Shown here: one piece after another, positions 5,016 through 9,877 of the stretch
Numbering within the stretch: the stretch's first letter is position 1
How the letters are laid out: each line of letters begins with the position of its first letter
Assembly: GCA_964630015.1 (NCBI GenBank)
Contig: CAZVTJ010000032.1
Coordinates: 1-9,877, forward strand
Source: CAZERT01 sp964630015
GTDB taxonomy: Bacteria > Patescibacteriota > Microgenomatia > UBA10105 > UBA927
DNA length: 9,877 bases
Reading direction: 5' to 3'
Position numbers and translations under genes: made by a program
The notes under the pieces: generated by a model
What the model was told of the DNA's origin: nothing
What the model saw: only the letters and a program-made list of their open reading frames with translations
The model's database searches: none

Positions 5016-7991
5016 GTGGTACCCGTTCCTCCCCAAAAAAGAGTATTGAATAGCCAGCAGCGCCAGGCAGTCCGTTTCGGATTAGGACCGCTTCTTATTA
5101 TTGCGGGAGCCGGAACGGGGAAAACGACCGTCATAACGGAGCGCATTGCATATCTTATTGCCAAAAAAAAGGCCCGTCCGGAGGAGATTCTTGCATTGAC
5201 GTTTACCCAGAAGGCAAGTCGGGAGATGGAAGAACGCGTTGACCTTTTGGTTCCGTACGGCGCAACCACTATGTGGATTTCCACATTTCATGGATTTTGC
5301 GACAGGGTGCTTCGCGCTGAAGCATTGGTATTGGGTCTGAATCCAGGATATACGCTTCTTACGGAATCGGAATCCATCCAGTTGGTACAAAACCATATTT
5401 TCGATTTTCCGCTTTCCACACTCCGGCCTTTGGGAAATCCGACAAAATTCGTCGAGGGGATGATTGCTCATTTTTCCCGGCTGAAGGATGAGGATATTTC
5501 CCAAGCGGAATATGAGACATGGGCACAAAAACAGGTACAGGGTGCGGTTTTGCAGGAAGAGAGTGAACAGGCTGCACTATACCTTGAACTTGCACGGGCA
5601 ATGAAAACGTACGAGGAAATAAAAATCAAGGAAAATGTGCTTGATTTTTCCGATCTGGTGGAAAAAACACTTCTTCTGTTTCGAAGCCATCAGTCGGTAC
5701 TGGCAAAATATCAGCGGCAATTCAAATATATATTGGTAGACGAATACCAGGATACGAATTATGCCCAAAATGAATTAGCAATGCTTCTGGCCCGTCCGGA
5801 AAACAATCTGAATGTCTGCGGTGATGATGACCAGTCGATCTACAAATGGCGCGGTGCCGCGATTTCCAATATTATCCAGTTCCGAAAAAAATTTCCAAAA
5901 GCAAAAATTGTGGTGCTGACAAAAAACTACCGTAGCGTGCAGTCCGTATTGGACAGCTCCTATGGGCTTATCCAGCACAATAATCCGGACCGTTTGGAGG
6001 TGGCGGAACATATCGATAAACGCCTGGAATGCATGAGGAGAAAACTTGGGGAACCTGTGGAATATATATATGAGGAGCGGGTAGAGGATGAAGCGGAAGA
6101 GGTAACCAAAAAAATCCTTTCATTAACCCGTGGTGAACACGGGAAATATGAACCAAAAGATGTCGCCATTCTTGTCCGGGCAAATGCCCATGCGGAACCG
6201 TTTGTCCGGAGCATGCTTCGCCACGGGGTGCCGTATCAGTTTTTGGGACCGGGGCAGTTGTTTAAACAAACGGAGGTGAAGGATCTCATTGCATATCTTA
6301 CATTTCTTTCCGATATTTCCGATTCCGTATCACTGTACCGCATCATGACCATGGAACAGTTTGCCATTCCGGCACGTGATGTTGCACTGCTCCTGTCATG
6401 GGCAAAGCGAAGCGGAAAAAGCCTTTTTGAAACCACAGAATCGGCCGTGTATGCCTATACCCATACACCCAAACAAATAAATATCGGCCAAGAGACGGGT
6501 GAGGATGAACGGATTGAGGAAAACGGATTATCAACCCGCGGAAACGAATCGTTACAACGGTTTTTCACCCTGATTTCAACTCACCTTGCAAAAATAAGGA
6601 CCGATTCCGCAGGTCAGATCCTGTATGATTTTTTGGTGGAAAGCGGACTGATGAAATCGTTTACGAGCGTATCGACAAAGAAGGAACAAAGCCAGGCGGA
6701 TAACATCGCGAAATTTTTCGACAGGATCAAAAGCTATGAGGCGACGCACAGCGATGCCGGTGTTTTTGCGGTTTCGGAATGGATTGAACTGTCAATGAAT
6801 CTTGGTGAATCACCAACGGCATCCGATATGGATTGGACGGCAAACAATGCCGTCAACATCCTAACGGTTCATTCCGCAAAAGGACTTGAATTCCCCATCG
6901 TGTTTGTCGTCAACCTTGTGTCGGCACGGTTTCCGACAACACAAAAACGGGAGCAGATTCCCATTCCCGATGCGCTGATCCGGGAGTTGCTGCCGGTTGG
7001 CGATGCCCATCTTGAAGAAGAGCGGCGCCTGATGTATGTGGCAATGACACGGGCACGCGATAGGCTCTATCTGACTGCGGCAAACTATTATGGTGAGGGA
7101 AAACGGGAAAAGAAACTGTCTCCGTTTCTTGCAGAAGCGCTTGGGGAACAAGTTCAAAATACGCCGGTTCATCCGCGGGATCAGGATCCGCAACTTCGGT
7201 TGCTGGATTTTGCAAAACCAAAGGATACTGATGGTGCAGTGGCGGAAAAAAAGCGGACCATTACCTATATTTCCTATTCGCAGTTTGAAACGTTCCGTAC
7301 GTGTCCGTTGCAATATAAATACCGGTATATACTGAAGGTTCCCGTTCCCTCAACACCTGCGCTGTTGTTTGGCGATACGATCCATAAAACGATCCGATTG
7401 TTTTATGAGGATGTCCGTGCAAAGAAACCCGTATCAAAAGAAACGCTTCTTAGATATTATGGGGAACAATTTCCGTCCGGGAAATACCGTCACAGGATGT
7501 ATGAAGAGTCATTGTTCGATCACGGAAAGAAACTGCTTGGAGAGTATTATGACAAGACGTTTGACCCAGGGGTTTCTGTCCTTAGTCTTGAACAACCGTT
7601 TAAAATCCATATGAAACAATCCCTGTTTATGGGAGGAAAAATAGATAGGGTAGACCAACTTCCCGATGGAACGATTGAAATTATCGATTATAAAACCGGT
7701 ACGGCACCCAAAAAACGGGATGTCCATTCAGATCTGCAGCTTTCCGTGTATACTCTTGCCGCAAGCGATCCGTCTTTGTATGGAAAAAAACCGGAGGATA
7801 TCCGGGTATCCCTTTATTTTTTTGAAGGACAACAGAAGGTGAGCGCAACGAGGACTAGGGAACAGGCGGATGAAGTGAAGGAAGAGGTAAAAAAGACGGC
7901 AGAGTCCATAGAGAAAAGCTCCTTTGAACCGACGCCGGGAAGACACTGTGATTTTTGTGAATTCCGGATGATCTGCGATGCGTGGAAATAA
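5016..7991 (+). CDS. UvrD/PcrA-family (SF1A) helicase fused to a RecB/AddB-type Fe-S nuclease
   Basis: 991 aa, starting with GTG. SF1 motifs in order: Walker A GAGTGKTT (31-38), Ia LTFTQKAS (61-68), Walker B VDEYQD (241-246), motif III GDDDQSIYKWRG (269-280), IV LTKNYRS (301-307), V NILTVHSAKGLEF (614-626) and VI YVAMTRARDRLYL (674-686). Past about 750 lies a PD-(D/E)xK nuclease domain: SYSQFETFRTCP (753-764), His790 in GDTIHK, Asp877 in GGKIDR, the catalytic DYK at 891-893, and QLSVY (908-912). Cys763 with C978, C981 and C987 (C-x2-C-x5-C) forms the iron-sulfur staple known from AddB and Cas4-like nucleases. It probably unwinds and resects double-strand DNA ends as a one-chain stand-in for AddAB/RecBCD; this is inferred from the domains. 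Start: the GTG lies 9 bases after a perfect TATAAT. It converges on femX2 with 11 bases between stops. Confidence 0.93.
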   Translation: MVPVPPQKRVLNSQQRQAVRFGLGPLLIIAGAGTGKTTVITERIAYLIAKKKARPEEILALTFTQKASREMEERVDLLVPYGATTMWISTFHGFCDRVLRAEALVLGLNPGYTLLTESESIQLVQNHIFDFPLSTLRPLGNPTKFVEGMIAHFSRLKDEDISQAEYETWAQKQVQGAVLQEESEQAALYLELARAMKTYEEIKIKENVLDFSDLVEKTLLLFRSHQSVLAKYQRQFKYILVDEYQDTNYAQNELAMLLARPENNLNVCGDDDQSIYKWRGAAISNIIQFRKKFPKAKIVVLTKNYRSVQSVLDSSYGLIQHNNPDRLEVAEHIDKRLECMRRKLGEPVEYIYEERVEDEAEEVTKKILSLTRGEHGKYEPKDVAILVRANAHAEPFVRSMLRHGVPYQFLGPGQLFKQTEVKDLIAYLTFLSDISDSVSLYRIMTMEQFAIPARDVALLLSWAKRSGKSLFETTESAVYAYTHTPKQINIGQETGEDERIEENGLSTRGNESLQRFFTLISTHLAKIRTDSAGQILYDFLVESGLMKSFTSVSTKKEQSQADNIAKFFDRIKSYEATHSDAGVFAVSEWIELSMNLGESPTASDMDWTANNAVNILTVHSAKGLEFPIVFVVNLVSARFPTTQKREQIPIPDALIRELLPVGDAHLEEERRLMYVAMTRARDRLYLTAANYYGEGKREKKLSPFLAEALGEQVQNTPVHPRDQDPQLRLLDFAKPKDTDGAVAEKKRTITYISYSQFETFRTCPLQYKYRYILKVPVPSTPALLFGDTIHKTIRLFYEDVRAKKPVSKETLLRYYGEQFPSGKYRHRMYEESLFDHGKKLLGEYYDKTFDPGVSVLSLEQPFKIHMKQSLFMGGKIDRVDQLPDGTIEIIDYKTGTAPKKRDVHSDLQLSVYTLAASDPSLYGKKPEDIRVSLYFFEGQQKVSATRTREQADEVKEEVKKTAESIEKSSFEPTPGRHCDFCEFRMICDAWK

Positions 7992-8002
7992 GACGTACGG
8001 AT

Positions 8003-8869
8003 TTACCAAAAAAACGGGAATGGTTTTTTCCAGTACCCGGGTATACAAGCATAATTGAGTGGTGTTCCGCCGAATCCTTCCTTGAATTTGGTGAAACCCT
8101 TCCAGGATGAATTGATGTTTGGTGTCCGCTCATCCCAGACGCCAAGAAAATCAAATGCCGTTGCGCCCTGTTGTTTGGAAAGCCGTAGTGCTTCCCATAC
8201 CAGAAGGGTTGGCGCAAACAGTTTTTTCCCCTGTTTGGTGGCACCGGCGATCCAATAATAGGAGATATTGTCCCACATAAGCAGCATAACTCCGGCAACG
8301 GGTATCTTCGTACCTTTTCGGTATGCCAGGAGAGTACATGCCTTTTTTTTCTTGGCGAATTCTTCCCAGACGATATCCGCGCCGTAGGTGGTAATAGATC
8401 CGAATAGCCCCGCCCCTTTTGCCTTGATGGACATAAGACCCGCGATATTAGGTGAGGCATCGACGACAATATTGTTTTTTTGTGCTTTTCTGACGGCTCT
8501 GCGTTTCGCCTCCGTAAGGCGGGAAAATATGGTTTGTTCATCATCTCCAAGCTGAATCCGGATTGTTTTGGTTGCCATAAACGGTTCACGGTAAATTTTG
8601 AAAAATTTCGATACGGATGCTAACCACGCGGAATATGAATCCTGGTCAACAGTAGACGATGGTTCTGCGGCAACGGTTGTAACACGGCGGGAGAGTAAAA
8701 AAGGGATGAGTCGGGGAAGATACGGAAGTGTATCGAACCGTTGTATTTTTGCCAGCGTTCCGATAAACGGAATTTTGCGGATAAAGAGTGTTGTGCCTTC
8801 CAACACTTCTGTTTTCCATCCGAGCCGGCGGATATAGGAAACGTAAGGTGGGGATTGCTGGAGTTCCAT
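8003..8869 (-). CDS. FemX/FemAB-like aminoacyltransferase (second of a tandem pair)
   Basis: 288 aa from the ATG at 8869. FemX/FemAB proteins take an amino acid from aminoacyl-tRNA and add it to the peptide of lipid-linked peptidoglycan precursors at the inner face of the membrane. Visible marks: LGWKTEVLEG (16-25) and KIQR (41-44) in the N-terminal GNAT-like lobe, the basic EAKRRAVRKAQKNNI (120-134), YYWIAGAT (204-211) and WEALRLSKQQGATAFDFLG (225-243), and FTKFKEGFGG (259-268), the common FemAB C-terminal signature. It starts 5 bases after the stop of the upstream paralogue with no Shine-Dalgarno site, so re-initiation after that gene is likely. A GTG at 8902 would add 11 residues and overlap the upstream gene; the ATG fits the family better. 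Which amino acid it transfers cannot be told. Confidence 0.88.
   Translation of the reverse strand: MELQQSPPYVSYIRRLGWKTEVLEGTTLFIRKIPFIGTLAKIQRFDTLPYLPRLIPFLLSRRVTTVAAEPSSTVDQDSYSAWLASVSKFFKIYREPFMATKTIRIQLGDDEQTIFSRLTEAKRRAVRKAQKNNIVVDASPNIAGLMSIKAKGAGLFGSITTYGADIVWEEFAKKKKACTLLAYRKGTKIPVAGVMLLMWDNISYYWIAGATKQGKKLFAPTLLVWEALRLSKQQGATAFDFLGVWDERTPNINSSWKGFTKFKEGFGGTPLNYACIPGYWKKPFPFFW
8009..8029. terminator. weak hairpin at the convergent helicase/FemX ends
   Basis: AAAAAAC (8009-8015) and GTTTTTT (8023-8029) are exact reverse complements around a 7-base loop, 18 bases past the helicase stop and inside the last codons of the FemX-like gene. The stem has only one G-C pair, so it could at best be a weak terminator for the rightward transcript. 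Confidence 0.25.
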
Positions 8870-8874
8870 ACGTA

Positions 8875-9861
8875 TTAGCGTAGCCGATGAAGGACCGCCC
8901 ACCGGATGGTGTCGGCAATAGTATAGAATTTGTAGAGTAACGGATGGAGTATATAGTCATATGATAGCGTGGTGCGGACAAGACTCGGTCGGAAGCCTTC
9001 CTTAAAGCGGTGGAATCCAAACCATGGGTCGGTCGGATCAGGATCGGGACCAAGCGCGCCCCAAAGATCAAATGCCGTTTTCCCCTGTTGTTTTCCCCAT
9101 CTGGCAATTTCCCACAGTAACAGGGTTGGAGCCATGACTTCCCTGTGGTTCCTCGATGAGGAGCCGTAAGGGTAATAGATCCGGTTTTTCCATGAGAAAA
9201 TTATCCATGACGCGAGCGTTTCGTTTTGGTACCGTGCTTCCCAAAGAGATGCAATTTCATGTTTTTTCATGATGTCCCACATGGTTTTTTTGTAGGTATC
9301 ATTATGGGCAAAAAATCCCTGGCGTTTCGTCGTTTCTTTTTCAAGTTCCAGATATCGCCCGAATGCTTCGTCGGAATTATCCTGTATGATTTCTACCTGA
9401 TGTTTCTGGGCAACCCGGATGTTATAGCGGGTTTTTGGATGCATTGAGGAAAGGAGTTCTGACTCCGTGTTGCCAAGATCCAGAAGAAATGTATATGGGG
9501 TAAAGAGCGGTCTGTGGGAAGGGACAAATTCCGGTGGTGGATCTGGTATTTTTGTGCCATCGGTTTCCGGCTCGAATTGCACATGAATGATTCGGTAGGG
9601 TGCAAGGAACGGTCGGATAAGGGGAAGAATTTCATTCTCCGGCATGGGGCATTTACCGCAATATCCAATGGTCCATGGTGTATGGGGAATGGGATGGATT
9701 GTAACCAGAAATACCTTTTCGGCGACGTTATGTTTATATGCAATAAGCCGCAGGACCGATAGCCCCATGGATTTGCGGAAATCCCCCCATGCCCAGCTTT
9801 GGATGGGATGTGTTGCAAGCGAGTCCCATGTTGTACGGTCGGCAAGGGTTGCCACGCGCAT
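8875..9861 (-). CDS. FemX/FemAB-like aminoacyltransferase (first of a tandem pair)
   Basis: 328 aa. It belongs to the same family as its downstream neighbour and probably modifies the peptidoglycan cross-bridge. Features in order: TWDSL and IQSWAWGDFRK (20-30) at the N-terminus, typical of FemAB proteins; MHPKTRYNIRVAQK (140-153), the conserved basic motif after the first lobe; YYPYGSSSRNHR (229-240); LWEIARWGKQQGKTAFDLWG (249-268); and FHRFKEGFRP (283-292). The C-terminus (YDYILHPLLYKFY) is also usual for the family. The ATG at 9861 gives a normal start. The frame stays open to the right edge, so a slightly longer protein cannot be excluded, and only 16 bases of upstream sequence are visible, with no clear promoter. 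It is the upstream gene of a leftward pair with a 5-base gap to the second copy. Confidence 0.9.
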   Translation of the reverse strand: MRVATLADRTTWDSLATHPIQSWAWGDFRKSMGLSVLRLIAYKHNVAEKVFLVTIHPIPHTPWTIGYCGKCPMPENEILPLIRPFLAPYRIIHVQFEPETDGTKIPDPPPEFVPSHRPLFTPYTFLLDLGNTESELLSSMHPKTRYNIRVAQKHQVEIIQDNSDEAFGRYLELEKETTKRQGFFAHNDTYKKTMWDIMKKHEIASLWEARYQNETLASWIIFSWKNRIYYPYGSSSRNHREVMAPTLLLWEIARWGKQQGKTAFDLWGALGPDPDPTDPWFGFHRFKEGFRPSLVRTTLSYDYILHPLLYKFYTIADTIRWAVLHRLR

Positions 9862-9877
9862 GGACCAGACATTTTTC

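Noticed and set aside
4621..5049. Rightward open frame coding a Gly-Val repeat protein.
   Set aside because: It is the antisense image of the Thr-Pro linker; the minus strand has a signal peptide and a recognisable domain.
7855..8589. 244-codon leftward open frame overlapping the FemX-like gene and the helicase end.
   Set aside because: It is in another frame of a clear FemX gene and its translation is rich in Pro, Ser and Arg without motifs.
1..9877. Search for defence systems, CRISPR arrays, insertion sequences, tRNAs or a phage region.
   Set aside because: No spaced direct repeats, transposase motifs, terminal repeats or cloverleaf were seen. The helicase-nuclease and RmuC are ordinary repair families, and their presence alone does not indicate a defence island.

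Overview
The window looks like part of a small, compact bacterial genome, most probably a Candidate Phyla Radiation (Patescibacteria) member of the Microgenomates type. That placement is inferred from gene content and style, not from a marker gene: a short MetG without the C-terminal tRNA-binding domain, tandem FemX-like proteins, a DUF1003 membrane protein, a secreted lysozyme-like protein with a Thr-Pro linker, and almost no intergenic space. TGA acts as a stop codon in metG and its neighbour, so the code is not the UGA-glycine code of Gracilibacteria. No tRNA, rRNA, CRISPR array or insertion sequence is visible, and no gap between genes exceeds 300 bases.

Layout. Bases 1-2080 form a leftward cluster: a four-helix membrane protein, methionyl-tRNA synthetase (metG), and the first 87 codons of a polyprenol-dependent GT-C (GT87-like) glycosyltransferase that runs off the left edge and starts inside the metG stop codon. 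Diverging from it at 2126 are rmuC, a decayed RBBP9-type hydrolase gene, and a bacterioferritin-comigratory-type peroxiredoxin, all rightward. They converge on a leftward block (3803-4973) holding a DUF1003 protein and a secreted lysozyme-like protein. From 5016 a large rightward gene encodes a UvrD-family helicase fused to a RecB/AddB-type Fe-S nuclease. It converges on a leftward pair of FemX-like aminoacyltransferases (8003-9861).

How the genes fit together. There is a repair and nuclease theme (RmuC, helicase-nuclease, peroxiredoxin) and a cell-envelope theme (GT87-like transferase, two FemX proteins, lysozyme-like hydrolase, DUF1003). The genes are mostly housekeeping and I see no defence or mobile system.

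The most interesting structure is in the promoters. Operon-first genes carry a sigma70-like -10 box only 6-10 bases before the start codon, which predicts leaderless or nearly leaderless mRNAs. Genes inside operons either carry a Shine-Dalgarno site (prx, GT87) or follow the previous stop codon closely. Both divergent gene pairs share about 45 bp in which the -35 element of one promoter overlaps the -10 of the other. In the rmuC pair this forms a perfect 7-bp inverted repeat. The second notable item is the RBBP9 remnant, which keeps its start and its C-terminus but has lost the middle.
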